DNA of 64,000 nucleotides from Fibrobacteria bacterium AD312 (GCA_001462345.1 LIUM01000018.1:17753-81752); one strand, 5' to 3'; positions 52,913 through 62,213 are shown, numbered from the stretch's first letter. Program-made: numbers and translations. Notes: generated by a model not told the origin, from the letters alone.

Positions 52913-53971
52913 ATGAAATATGATGAATTAAAAAATGAAGCTGAAAAATTGTGGGAAGGAACAAATGTCGTTTTCTATCCATATGTAGGATCTCTATATA
53001 AAGATGCCAAGGTGAAAATTCTTGTTCTTGGAGAATCGCATTACTCCAAAGACCCTGATAAAATAGAAGAAAGGAACAAGAACAATACCCTTACTATAGA
53101 AACCATTATCGATGACTATGGTAAAGTTTATGGGACAACAAATAATGAATCTTTTTGGGAGTTTCCTAAAGGAGCTCGATTCAAAGTGTACAGCTACATT
53201 AACAATTACCGTAAAACAGCTAATTTGATTACGGGAGTCGACAACCATAATTGTGATTATACTTGGGAGCAATTCGCTTTCTACAATTACTTTCAAGAAA
53301 ACATGGGTGATACTGCAATAAATCAAAGTTCCTTTAAAAAAGATCCCCAAGGTTTTATAAATCGGGCACGTTTGGCTCTATACGATGTACTTGATAAACT
53401 TTCTCCAGATATCGTCATCATTTGGGGAATGGGAGATTTAACTAAAAAGTGGCTCCCAAAGGATGGTAGGGTTAGCAATGTGATTCCAGAAACGTCTTGC
53501 TTCAAATACGAAAAATATCCGAACACAATATTCTTTCCTACATATCATCCTAGAACAAATAATATGCCCCTCTCCGTCCCAGAATGGGCGATTCTTAAGG
53601 AGAACTTCCCTGAAATAGATGAAATTGCTAAAAGACATCATCCAGCATATGAGATGATTCTTTCCATCAAGGAAAAAACTACGCCAAAGCTTATGGGATT
53701 CAAACAAATCTATAGTGAGTGTTCCCTACAATCCATATTATATCCTTGTATCAATGGAAAATGTGTTTCAAATCCAGAAGAAAATCTTATTACGGAGTTG
53801 AAATTTAATGAGGATTTGTCCTCAAGTATATGTTCCAAAAATGGACTAGAACTAGAAAACGTTGAAGAATTAAAATTCGTTGCCGGAACTTCTGAAGAAA
53901 TCCTTGTCAACAATTACCTAGAACAAGCTCAAAAAATGCTTGAATGCAGAAACCAAAGCGGCAAGCCATAG
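52913..53971 (+). CDS. Possible uracil-DNA-glycosylase-fold protein of unknown function
   Basis: The 352-aa product has VKILVLGESHYSK near residue 36, WEQFAFYNYFQEN near 124, PDIVIIWGMG near 170 and TIFFPTYHPR near 205. The layout LGEsH ... fyNyfq ... vv.wG ... HPR is that of the uracil-DNA-glycosylase superfamily (motifs 1 and 2), although key active-site residues cannot be confirmed. The C-terminal about 110 residues are not recognised. GGGGAG lies 6 bp before the ATG. It is the last gene before a terminator and probably part of the defence island. Confidence 0.45.
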   Translation: MKYDELKNEAEKLWEGTNVVFYPYVGSLYKDAKVKILVLGESHYSKDPDKIEERNKNNTLTIETIIDDYGKVYGTTNNESFWEFPKGARFKVYSYINNYRKTANLITGVDNHNCDYTWEQFAFYNYFQENMGDTAINQSSFKKDPQGFINRARLALYDVLDKLSPDIVIIWGMGDLTKKWLPKDGRVSNVIPETSCFKYEKYPNTIFFPTYHPRTNNMPLSVPEWAILKENFPEIDEIAKRHHPAYEMILSIKEKTTPKLMGFKQIYSECSLQSILYPCINGKCVSNPEENLITELKFNEDLSSSICSKNGLELENVEELKFVAGTSEEILVNNYLEQAQKMLECRNQSGKP

Positions 53972-54002
53972 TCTTGACCTTCCCAAAAAATCACTACAAA
54001 AA

Positions 54003-54036
54003 AAGCCGCGGACTTTAATCTCGCGGCTTCTTTTCT
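54003..54036. terminator. Hairpin terminator between convergent genes
   Basis: The stem AAGCCGCG / CGCGGCTT has an 11-nt loop. It is flanked by TCTTTTC on the + strand and by a T-rich run on the - strand, so it can work in both directions. Confidence 0.75.
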
Positions 54037-54050
54037 AAAAATGATTCGTC

Positions 54051-55409
54051 TTATTCCATTTCCAGAACCATATTCAAGGTTTGCTCTGGCTTATTGAGCG
54101 TCATCACGGTATCTCTTGTGATGTATCCTTCTTTTTGTATAGAAATAGTGTAAGTATTAGGCTTAACATATATTGTTGTCGGCGTAATTTCTTTTGCTTT
54201 TCTCTTATTCACAAGAATCGAAGCACCTCTAGGAGAAGAGAATATTTTTAATGAAACTTTATTCTCAGTAGATGCAGGCGCTGATGTTGATTTCGATGCT
54301 GCCGTTGCTGTTGAAGATTTAACTTCTTTTTTCACTTCTTTCTTTTGAGCTGGAGCAGCGCCAGTAGATGGCTTCCACATATTGTCTACACAGGTATATT
54401 GGTAGGTAGGAGCTCCTTCCATAATAGGAACGGTATTCACAATCGTTCCACTGGAAGAAGTGCATACAGGAAGATTATCTGGAGAATAGGTTGCAAAGGC
54501 ATTTTTACATGTAATAATTGGGAAACCAGCTACTTTTTCTAGCTTTTTATCAAAAGTAGGCTCATAACGGCAAGCGGCTAAAATAAGTTGGTCATTAATA
54601 TAGGCTGAATCCTTGTAAGATTTTACGCTAAAGGTAACGTATTCATCAACGGTTTTTTTCTTGATATCATATGGAATCAATGTTTTTGCAAATGTAAGAG
54701 CCTTTTCATCATCTTCTGTATAGTCATAAAGTTTCATTGAAGCTTTAATGGATTCTTCAATAAACTTTGTAAAATAAGTTTCAAAAGGATAAATGGTTCT
54801 TGTTTTTTTGATGGTCTTTATATCTTCTTTAACAACGTCTTTCATGCATTTTCTGATCCAAGAAGCCCGTTCTTGTTTGACTCCTTCTGTATTCCCTTCA
54901 GATTCCATGAGTTCTGCATAGGCTGTAAATTCTCCATCTGTTAAGATGTCTTCTTCACATTCAGCACGGGTAGCTTTTCTTTCAGAGGTGACTTCTTCTT
55001 CGTACTTTTCAAGAATTTTATCAAGACCGTTCTTTTTAATGTCTTTTAGGAGGGGAGTCCATTCTGAAATTTTGGTGCTGTCAAGGGCACTTTTACAAAG
55101 TTGAAAATTGTCTTTCTTAAAGCAAGCTGTTTCTAGATAAGAACGAATAAATTCCTTTTCACAATTGGTATAGAGAAGGCTTGGGTCTTTCGCAAAGCGT
55201 TCACCAAATAGGGTTTCACCATTTTTTACAGTGAGCGATGCAGGGCAATAGATATCCATGATTTTCAGGTTATTGACAATCGCCTTGGCTGCCTTCATAT
55301 CCTCGTTGTCAATCGCGTCTTTTAAGCCTTTGTGAACTTCAGCTGTTACAAAGGAAGATCCAAGTAAAACTAAGCCCACAAAAAAAGAAATAGTATGTTT
55401 ATTAATCAA
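54051..55409 (-). CDS. Secreted PEGA-domain protein
   Basis: The 452-aa product has a signal peptide (FFVGLVLLGSSFVTA). A long helical, Cys-containing region follows (to about residue 340). A Thr/Ser/Ala/Lys-rich linker (AAPAQKKEVKKEVKSSTATA) leads to a PEGA domain: KIFSSPRGASILVNKRKAKEI, TIYVKPNTYTISIQKEGY. PEGA domains are surface or periplasmic beta-sandwiches common in Fibrobacter. The main domain is not recognised. Possible envelope-associated protein; function unknown. Confidence 0.7.
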   Translation of the reverse strand: MINKHTISFFVGLVLLGSSFVTAEVHKGLKDAIDNEDMKAAKAIVNNLKIMDIYCPASLTVKNGETLFGERFAKDPSLLYTNCEKEFIRSYLETACFKKDNFQLCKSALDSTKISEWTPLLKDIKKNGLDKILEKYEEEVTSERKATRAECEEDILTDGEFTAYAELMESEGNTEGVKQERASWIRKCMKDVVKEDIKTIKKTRTIYPFETYFTKFIEESIKASMKLYDYTEDDEKALTFAKTLIPYDIKKKTVDEYVTFSVKSYKDSAYINDQLILAACRYEPTFDKKLEKVAGFPIITCKNAFATYSPDNLPVCTSSSGTIVNTVPIMEGAPTYQYTCVDNMWKPSTGAAPAQKKEVKKEVKSSTATAASKSTSAPASTENKVSLKIFSSPRGASILVNKRKAKEITPTTIYVKPNTYTISIQKEGYITRDTVMTLNKPEQTLNMVLEME

Positions 55410-55547
55410 AATATGTTCCTTTGTTATAATCCCTACTTTTATAGGAATATTAATTTACTACACCAAACGATCTATTCTTCTCTCTGGTGAAAAATTATAT
55501 AAAAATTATATAAAAAAAGAGCTGCTTTAATTTATTTAGTATGGATT

Positions 55548-55757
55548 TTATTTAGACTTTTTAAGGAAAGTATTCTTCCAAAACATCATATTTGGGTTGC
55601 AGGGGCAGTTCTTCTTGCATTTTAAGCACATTTTGCTGCCGTAGATTCCAAAAAACATTAAAATGCCAATCAAATAAACGATGAACAAAATGATATTGGA
55701 GAATGCACAAATACCTCCAATAATCAGAGATGTCAATAAACCCGTTATGGCAAGCAA
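55548..55757 (-). CDS. Small membrane protein with Cys-rich tail
   Basis: The 69-aa frame has two membrane helices (LTSLIIGGICAF and IILFIVYLIGILMFFGI) and a Cys cluster MCLKCKKNCPCNPN. The TTG at 55757 is the only usual start, but the frame stays open upstream as LKKVDGFNTIEGLLAITG. A good AAGGGAG sits 6 bp before CTG 55793 (3 bp before ATT 55796). The true start is therefore probably CTG or ATT. No family recognised. Confidence 0.5.
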   Translation of the reverse strand: MLAITGLLTSLIIGGICAFSNIILFIVYLIGILMFFGIYGSKMCLKCKKNCPCNPNMMFWKNTFLKKSK

Positions 55758-55977
55758 CCCTTCTATTGTATTAAATCCATCGACTTTTTTCAGAATGAAC
55801 TCCCTTGAAAATATGTCTACAATTTTAAAATAGAATAAAATGAAAAACGTGGTTTCGTATATTCCATAGGCTTAGGTTCTGGATATTTTGTCACACCAAA
55901 GACAGCGCATAAATTGCTTTTGAAAACAATACTTTTAAAACCATATCGCTAAATTGAAAGGTTTCGGGTGTTTCTTT

Positions 55978-56760
55978 TCATTTAATCTCGATTTTTTCGC
56001 CTAAGAATTTTGGCTGTTTACCAAAGACTAAGTCAATAACCATATTGACTCTTGCTAATCTTTCTCGCAATCGAATTTTAAATCCATGGCGTACGTTTAC
56101 ATTTTTAGCGTTAAATCCAACGGCATTAATGCCTTTGTGTTTGGCAATAAAAAGGGCTCTTTCATTATGAAATTGTTGAGAAATAATTGTAAAGCTATTT
56201 TGCCCAAAAATCTCTTTGCATCGAACTACAGAATCAAACGTTCTAAACCCAGCATGGTCAAGGAAAATTTTTTCCGCTGGGATCCCTTTGTTAATCAAGT
56301 CTTTTTTAATTGTAGAAGGCTCGTCATAATATCTTGTAGCGTTGTCTCCGCTAACAATAATAAAATCTATCTTTTGAGCATTATATAATTCTACGGCCGC
56401 TTCAATCCTGTACTTATAGTATAGGTTTATATGCCCACCCCTTACTTTTTTTGCTGTTCCTAAAAGCAGGCCTACTTTGTTATAAGGTATTTCTTTTGTG
56501 GAATTGAAAACTTTTTCTGATGCAGAAATTTCAACAAGTCTATCTGCTCCAAAGATTAAAAGCAATAAAAGAGTTACAATGAGTACTCCTACTAAAGCTA
56601 CTGTTTTCAATATTTTTTTAAGTCTTTTCATTTTGCTTTGTGGAATACATTTTTTGTCCCATTCTTTCAAATCAAAGTCATTTATAATCGAATCATTAAT
56701 GAATTCAATATACAAAGACTTTCCTTTTTGTGTTTTAATATACCAATTGAAAATAGCCAT
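55978..56760 (-). CDS. SanA/YdcF-like DUF218 membrane protein
   Basis: The 260-aa product has one membrane helix (about residues 53-70, TVALVGVLIVTLLLLLIF) and a DUF218 domain: YNKVGLLLGTAKKVRGG, YKYRIEAAVELYNAQKIDFIIVSGDN, GIPAEKIFLDHAGFRTFDSVVR, SFTIISQQFHNERALFIAKH. This is the SanA type (vancomycin sensitivity and envelope barrier in enterics). The ATG at 56631 (MKRLKKILK) is an alternative start that removes a 43-residue non-conserved extension; neither has a strong ribosome binding site. Confidence 0.75.
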   Translation of the reverse strand: MAIFNWYIKTQKGKSLYIEFINDSIINDFDLKEWDKKCIPQSKMKRLKKILKTVALVGVLIVTLLLLLIFGADRLVEISASEKVFNSTKEIPYNKVGLLLGTAKKVRGGHINLYYKYRIEAAVELYNAQKIDFIIVSGDNATRYYDEPSTIKKDLINKGIPAEKIFLDHAGFRTFDSVVRCKEIFGQNSFTIISQQFHNERALFIAKHKGINAVGFNAKNVNVRHGFKIRLRERLARVNMVIDLVFGKQPKFLGEKIEIK

Positions 56761-56800
56761 TATTATATAGCAAATAGTAATACGAATGTTGTTTTGATGA

Positions 56801-57259
56801 CTTTTTAGGGTAGCTGGTGACGTTTTATGTCAATGGTTCAGTGGTATTGGTATTCTTGAGAAGGGTTCGGAAATAGGATTTAGAAATCCATTCTCTAGGG
56901 AGTATACTCAAGAATATGATGATTATTATGGTGGTAGTCTTGAAGAAGGAACCACTACTGTTGATCAAGGCGGGATTCTTAACGTAAAAGGTGAGATAGA
57001 TTTTTCTGCTACCCAAAGATTTATTCTATTTCTTGCTGCCGATTGGGAAATCCAATTAAATGACACCGATTTTGATTCGGATTTATATTACGGCAGTAGT
57101 TGGAGCTCCGGAGCTGGTGATGGGTTACTTCAGCTCAATTTGGGCTTTAGCTACGCCTTTTCGTATAGTTTCAGCATTGAGGAAAGTAATTTTTTCCGCT
57201 TCGGCATTTTACGTGACTCCCGTTTAGGTCATTCCGTTGTGCTGAAATGGAGCCTGTAA
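56801..57259 (+). pseudogene. C-terminal fragment of an outer-membrane beta-barrel protein
   Basis: An open frame of about 150 codons without any usable start follows TGA 56798. It encodes alternating aromatic strands: GEIDFSATQRFILFLAADWE, LLQLNLGFSYAFSYSF, FFRFGILRDSRLGHSVVLKW and a last residue Leu. This is the end of an outer-membrane barrel. A terminator follows at 57295. The 5' part was deleted, with SanA-like DNA now next to it. Confidence 0.6.
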
Positions 57260-57294
57260 TTTTGGAATAGTTTCTCTCTTCTTTTTCAAAAAAA

Positions 57295-57323
57295 GCCGCA
57301 GATTGTCTCTAGCGGCATTTTTT
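57295..57323 (+). terminator. Terminator after the outer-membrane protein remnant
   Basis: The stem GCCGC / GCGGC has a 12-nt loop and is followed by a T-run (CATTTTTTAT). It lies 35 bp past the remnant's stop. Confidence 0.6.
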
Positions 57324-57678
57324 ATATCCTAAGGGCAATTATTCCCACTTGGTAAAAATGGTTTCCCAAAATGCGAAACTCACTTCCTGTAATCCAGACC
57401 CATTTTTTATCAGTTTCCTGCGACTCGTTGAGAGCAAGCTCAACCTCGTGAGCTGGTTCTCGACAAGCCGCAGTGGTTGTGTGCAACCAGTCAGAATCGT
57501 CGAAATTCGTTCAAAAACAGCGAAAATGCTCGGAGTCCGGCTGGACTTCGGCTTACCCTTGGTAGCGAAAAAAGCCGCTTGGAACGAGTCCTAACGGCTT
57601 TAAAACGCTGCTATGTTGTGCGTAACGGTGGGGGAATCTGAGTTCGCAGATTCGGAACCGCTTTTTATCGCGCTACAA
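57324..57678. other. Gene-free stretch before guaA
   Basis: No coding frame is convincing. The 14-mer CAATTATTCCCACT at about 57337 is the same as the one covering the guaA stop (57675-57688). A hairpin (AAGCCGC ... ACGGCTTT, about 57568-57601) may be a terminator for guaA. Confidence 0.4.
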
Positions 57679-59481
57679 TTATTCCCACTCAATCGTTCCT
57701 GGTGGTTTATGCGTAACATCGTACCACAAGGATCCAGCGCCAGCTTCTTTGAGTGAGAGCCAAAGCTTTTCGAGGAGGTTAAAATCAATCTCGGCGAAAT
57801 TCGCTGTCATGGCCTCAGAACTATTCACAGGGCGCATCACAATGCAAGGCTTCTGATTGATTTGAAGCGGTGTTTGTACCACAGGCATTTGCCAAATTTT
57901 TTCGTACAAATCGTGCTCTTGTAAGAACTCGGTGCAAATGTGATCGAATTTTCGTAAAGAGTCAAAAGCGGCGCGAGTAGGGAGCTGCTCTATTAAAACA
58001 GGCTCTTCTGAAGAATCGGCTCCGATTTCTTTTACAATACGATTGATCGCCTTAAAGCGATTGGCGAGTTCTGTACTAAAGAGTTCACACTCTTTCCAAT
58101 CAAGACTCTTGGAGGTGATTAAGAATGGTTGTGCATAAGTACGGCCATCCCCTTGAACGCCAACGCTCTGGATTGGCAGTAAATAGCCCTCAACCCCATG
58201 TTCTTTTAAGTAGGGGATTAAACCGTCTACGTCTTCTTTTTTAGGCAATGCATGCGTGCCATTGGTGCAAAGTAAACGAACACCGAGACCTGGGCCTGGA
58301 AAAGGGTGACGCCAAACTAAATTGTGCGGAATACCAAGTTCTTCACCAAGAAGCCTAACCTCATCTTTATAAAGGTCGGCTAATGGTTCTAATAAAAGCC
58401 CGCTTTCCATTAAATCAAGAACTTCTTTCACGCGATTATGATGCGTTTTAATTAGATCTGCATTTTTTGTGCCGCCGCTCTCGATGGTATCTGGATAAAT
58501 AGTGCCTTGAGCAATCATCCATTGAGATGGGTCTAATTTTAAGCGACTCATTTCACGGTCTTTGACTTGTAAGAACGTAGCCCCAATGCGTTTACGCTTT
58601 TCTTCTGGGGCGGTAATACCTTTGAGGGCTTGTAAAAAGTCTTCGCTAGCATCGTTGACGATTAGGTTTTTCATGCCATGGGCATCTAAAAACTCAAGCA
58701 CCTTTTGAGATTCATCAAGGCGCATCATCCCGTTATCGATATGAAGCCCTTGCACTCGTGAAGGCCCTAAAATCTTATTTAAGAGAACAAAAGCAACAGT
58801 GCTATCCACACCGCCAGAGACTAAGAGAAACACATTTTTGTCTTGTACTTGATTTTTAATGCGTTCTGTAATCAAAGGCAAGTAGCTTTTCATGTTCCAA
58901 GAGGCACTACAATTACAAATCTTAATGAAATTGGAGAGAAGCTTGGAACCAAATTGACTATGAGTTACTTCTGGATGAAATTGAATACCGTAAATTTGCT
59001 TTTCATCGTAGGCGACAGCGGCCGTTTCACAATCTTTAGTTGTGGCGATGACTTTATAACCCTCAGGGGTTGTAGAAACCATATCGCCATGGCTCATCCA
59101 CATAGGGGACTTTTGAGGAATCCCTTCTAAAAGAGGATGGTTTTGTTCTTTAATTTCAAGAGCGGCAATACCGTATTCCTTGACTTTCCCAGGAGTCACT
59201 TCGCCACCCAATTGAGTCGCTATCAGTTGATGCCCGTAACAGATGCCTAATTTAGGCACAGGAATCGATAAAATTTCTGGATTAAAAGCAGGAGCGTCTT
59301 TTTCGTACACGCTTGATGGACCACCACTATACACAATCCCTTTAACGCCTTCAAGTTCTTTGACCGAAGCTGTGGGAGAGTGGATTTCAGTAAAAACACC
59401 TAATCGACGAATACGATTAGCAATAAGATGGGCGTATTGACCACCAAAATCAAGAACGGCAATAGTATCTACGTTTTTCAA
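57679..59481 (-). CDS. guaA: GMP synthase (glutamine-hydrolysing)
   Basis: The 600-aa product joins a class I glutamine amidotransferase to an ATP-pyrophosphatase. The amidotransferase shows IAVLDFGGQYAHLI, LGICYGHQL with the catalytic Cys, and GIQFHPEVTHS. The ATP-pyrophosphatase has LLVSGGVDSTVAFVLL near residue 220. The dimerisation domain ends in GTIEWE. It converts XMP to GMP. It is about 80 aa longer than the usual 510-525 aa, with the extra length in the C-terminal half. It lies 4 bp downstream of the aminopeptidase gene, so the pair is one transcript. Confidence 0.95.
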   Translation of the reverse strand: MKNVDTIAVLDFGGQYAHLIANRIRRLGVFTEIHSPTASVKELEGVKGIVYSGGPSSVYEKDAPAFNPEILSIPVPKLGICYGHQLIATQLGGEVTPGKVKEYGIAALEIKEQNHPLLEGIPQKSPMWMSHGDMVSTTPEGYKVIATTKDCETAAVAYDEKQIYGIQFHPEVTHSQFGSKLLSNFIKICNCSASWNMKSYLPLITERIKNQVQDKNVFLLVSGGVDSTVAFVLLNKILGPSRVQGLHIDNGMMRLDESQKVLEFLDAHGMKNLIVNDASEDFLQALKGITAPEEKRKRIGATFLQVKDREMSRLKLDPSQWMIAQGTIYPDTIESGGTKNADLIKTHHNRVKEVLDLMESGLLLEPLADLYKDEVRLLGEELGIPHNLVWRHPFPGPGLGVRLLCTNGTHALPKKEDVDGLIPYLKEHGVEGYLLPIQSVGVQGDGRTYAQPFLITSKSLDWKECELFSTELANRFKAINRIVKEIGADSSEEPVLIEQLPTRAAFDSLRKFDHICTEFLQEHDLYEKIWQMPVVQTPLQINQKPCIVMRPVNSSEAMTANFAEIDFNLLEKLWLSLKEAGAGSLWYDVTHKPPGTIEWE

Positions 59482-59485
59482 AGAA

Positions 59486-60934
59486 TTATTCTCCTAATTG
59501 TCGTGCGAGTTCCACTAAGGTTTGCACTCCTATTCCTGTGGCCCCATGAGAAGTGTATTTCCATGGCTTTGTGACAAAAGCAGTGCCAGCAATATCCCAA
59601 TGAGACCATGATGTGTTTTCTGGAACAAATTCTTTTAAGAAAAGAGCGGCAGAAATAGCACCAGCATCGGAACCAGTATTCTGCAAGTCGGCAAATTTAC
59701 CTTTTAAGCCGTCGGCGTATTCTTCTTCAAGAGGCATTGGCCAAAATTTTTCACAACAAGTTTGACCTGCTTCTAAAATTTTTGAAGCTAGTTTTTCATC
59801 ATTGCTGAAGAACCCAGTGATGGCATAACCGAGAGCGCGTACCATGGCTCCAGTTAAAGTGGCAAGATCTATAATATGAGTGGCTTTCAAGAGGCCAGCC
59901 TCAGCAAGGCCATCAGAAAGAGCCAAGCGACCTTCGGCATCCGTATTATCGACCATTACGGTCTTTCCATTTTTCGCTGTAAAAATATCACCAGGAAGAA
60001 CGGCTTTAGAGCCAATTCGGTTTTCTGCAAGGCAAAGAATGGCACTTACACGAATCGGTAGTTTCAAAAGAGCAATGGTGCGAATGGCACCCAAAACAGC
60101 AGCGGCTCCAGACATATCACAACACATTTCCCACATGCCAGAGGCTGGTTTTAAGCTGATTCCACCAGTATCAAAGGTCAAGCCTTTTCCAACAAGAGCG
60201 AGGTGCAAATCTTTGGAGGCCTTCGCAGGCTTATATTCTAGAGTCACCATGTAAGGTAAAGATTGGCTCCCTTTACCTACAGTCACTAAACCATTGTAGC
60301 CTTCTTTTTGAAGAGCTTTAATGTCACGAACTTTGATTTTTAATCCTGTTTCTTTCGCGATTTTTTCTGCTTCAGAAACAAAAACGGAAGGCGTTAAATC
60401 AGAGCCTGGAGTATTAATCCAGTCGCGGGCCATAGAAATAGAGGCTTGTTCAATAGCGACATCGTTTGCGATTTTAGAAAATTCTTTCGCTTGGTCTTGA
60501 GCTACAATTTCATAGACGACACTAAATGATTTTTGTTTTTTTGTTTTATAACGATCAAATTCATATTCCGCATAATACAAACCATGAATAATCGACTTCA
60601 ACTGCTCTGGAGCGGCGTCTGCTAACATCAAGCTCACGCAAGAAATTTGTTTTTTCTTGGCTTGCTTAGCGAGTCGGTAGGCGGCCATGCGAAGATGGTC
60701 AAGAGAGGTTAAACCACGTTCCTTAGCAGCATTCACAAAAAATGTCGGTTGACCATCAAGCTCTAAAAATTCGAGGTCTTCAAAAGGACCTTCTTCCATT
60801 CCATTTAAGACTGTTTCTGCTTGTTCCGTTGCTTTTTCTGAAAGAACAGAAGAGAATTGAATGGATTTTTTTACAAAAAATAAAGCATGGGCAATAGCCT
60901 TGCCTGATTCTTTGGATTCGATTTTAATTTTCAT
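59486..60934 (-). CDS. pepA: Leucyl aminopeptidase (M17 family)
   Basis: The 482-aa product has the M17 catalytic domain. VGKGLTFDTGGISLKPASGM supplies metal ligands and catalytic Lys, and NTDAEGRLALSDGLA holds the metal-binding Asp and Glu and catalytic Arg. GAMVRALGYAITGFF and SWSHWDIAGTAF follow. The N-terminal about 170 residues are the less conserved macrodomain-like part. It removes N-terminal residues from peptides in the cytoplasm. First gene of the pair with guaA. Confidence 0.93.
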   Translation of the reverse strand: MKIKIESKESGKAIAHALFFVKKSIQFSSVLSEKATEQAETVLNGMEEGPFEDLEFLELDGQPTFFVNAAKERGLTSLDHLRMAAYRLAKQAKKKQISCVSLMLADAAPEQLKSIIHGLYYAEYEFDRYKTKKQKSFSVVYEIVAQDQAKEFSKIANDVAIEQASISMARDWINTPGSDLTPSVFVSEAEKIAKETGLKIKVRDIKALQKEGYNGLVTVGKGSQSLPYMVTLEYKPAKASKDLHLALVGKGLTFDTGGISLKPASGMWEMCCDMSGAAAVLGAIRTIALLKLPIRVSAILCLAENRIGSKAVLPGDIFTAKNGKTVMVDNTDAEGRLALSDGLAEAGLLKATHIIDLATLTGAMVRALGYAITGFFSNDEKLASKILEAGQTCCEKFWPMPLEEEYADGLKGKFADLQNTGSDAGAISAALFLKEFVPENTSWSHWDIAGTAFVTKPWKYTSHGATGIGVQTLVELARQLGE

Positions 60935-61201
60935 AATGGCTAAAGATAATAAAAAACATCATTATTAAAAGCATATAAAGCCCCTCTAAGGCTCTTGTAA
61001 GCATATAATACGCTATCGAAAATGGTGATGGATTTATACATGTAATATGGTGGCGAAAAAATGCTGACTGATTTATGTTCTATTATTTCCAGAATTTTTA
61101 AGTCTTTTTTCGACGATTACTAATTGAAGCCCTTCTCGGCTATATTCTAAAAAGGACTTTTCGCTTTTTCCAAAAAATTGGTTGATTACGTTTGGCATAT
61201 A

Positions 61202-61288
61202 AGTGCGATTTAATAAAAGAGTTCGATTCAATAAAGGCGTTTGATTCAATACAGACGATCGAATTAATAAGGGCGTTTGATCCAATAC
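61202..61288. repeat. Degenerate 18-bp tandem repeat (about five units)
   Basis: Successive units follow the pattern CGTTTGATTCAATACAGA with changes (GATTTAATAAAAGA, GATTCAATAAAGG, GAATTAATAAGGG, GATCCAATACAGG). They lie in the 439-bp gap between pepA and the GNAT gene. A - strand frame across it is a by-product of the repeats. Confidence 0.65.
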
Positions 61289-61373
61289 AGGCTTGTTTCT
61301 TAAAAAAAACGTCTTATTTTTAAGAAAGATCGATTATATTTGCTACTAAATAAAAGAATTCGGGGCAAAGTAC

Positions 61374-62018
61374 ATGAAAAACTTGAAAATACGTCTAGAA
61401 ACAGAGTCTGATTACCATCATGTCGAAGAATTGACCCGTGAGGCCTTTTGGAATTTGTATTTCCCTGGGTGCGATGAACATTATTTATGTCACATTTTAA
61501 GAGACCATAAAGATTTTATAAAAGAGCTTGATTACGTCGCTGAAATAGATGGTCGGGTAATTGGTTCTATCATGTACACGCATTCTTTTTTATTGAGTGA
61601 CGATGGCGAAAAAGTCCCAACGGTTTCCTTTGGCCCAATAGGCGTACATCCTGATTTCCAAAGAATAGGAATTGGGACTGCATTAATTGAAAAAACAACC
61701 ACTTTACTAAAACAAAAAGGGGTTCCTGCGATTGTCATCTATGGGGATCCTCATAATTACTGCAAACATGGCTTTAAAAATGGCCTTGATTATCAAGTCA
61801 GTAATATGGAAGGGGAGTATCCGTTAGGGCTTCTCGTTTTAGAACTTCAGCCAGGCTTTTTTGGAAAGAAAAAATGGAAAGCGAAGCAAAGTAGCGTTTT
61901 TGAATTTAATCCTCAAGAAGTTATCGAATTCGATAAACAATTCCCTGAAAAAGAAAAAAAACACCTGTATAGCCAAGAACTATTCAAAATGAATATCCGG
62001 GCTTTTTTGAAGGGGTAA
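61374..62018 (+). CDS. GNAT family N-acetyltransferase
   Basis: The 214-aa product has the GNAT core: IRLETESDYHHVEELTREAF, AEIDGRVIGSIMYTHSFL, FGPIGVHPDFQRIGIGTALI (the acetyl-CoA pyrophosphate loop Q-R-x-G-I-G) and AIVIYGDPHNYCKHGFK. It is of the YhbS-like type. Substrate unknown. It stands alone. Confidence 0.85.
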   Translation: MKNLKIRLETESDYHHVEELTREAFWNLYFPGCDEHYLCHILRDHKDFIKELDYVAEIDGRVIGSIMYTHSFLLSDDGEKVPTVSFGPIGVHPDFQRIGIGTALIEKTTTLLKQKGVPAIVIYGDPHNYCKHGFKNGLDYQVSNMEGEYPLGLLVLELQPGFFGKKKWKAKQSSVFEFNPQEVIEFDKQFPEKEKKHLYSQELFKMNIRAFLKG

Positions 62019-62213
62019 TGATTACATTTTTTGACATTTATTTTATATTAAACTTATGGAGACCTCTAAAAATTCATTCTTTAGAGATCCCCTTATAATA
62101 GTTGATTATTATTGAGCGATGATTCGAATTGATTTTTACCAGGAAACGGACATAAATTTATTCCTCATTTTTAAATGGAGTTTCTTTAATATGAAATATT
62201 TAGAGGATTATGT

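Noticed and set aside
61073..61285. 70-aa - strand frame with TPLLNRT-type repeats
   Set aside because: The repeats at protein level come from the 18-bp tandem DNA repeat; start and end look random and no domain is present.
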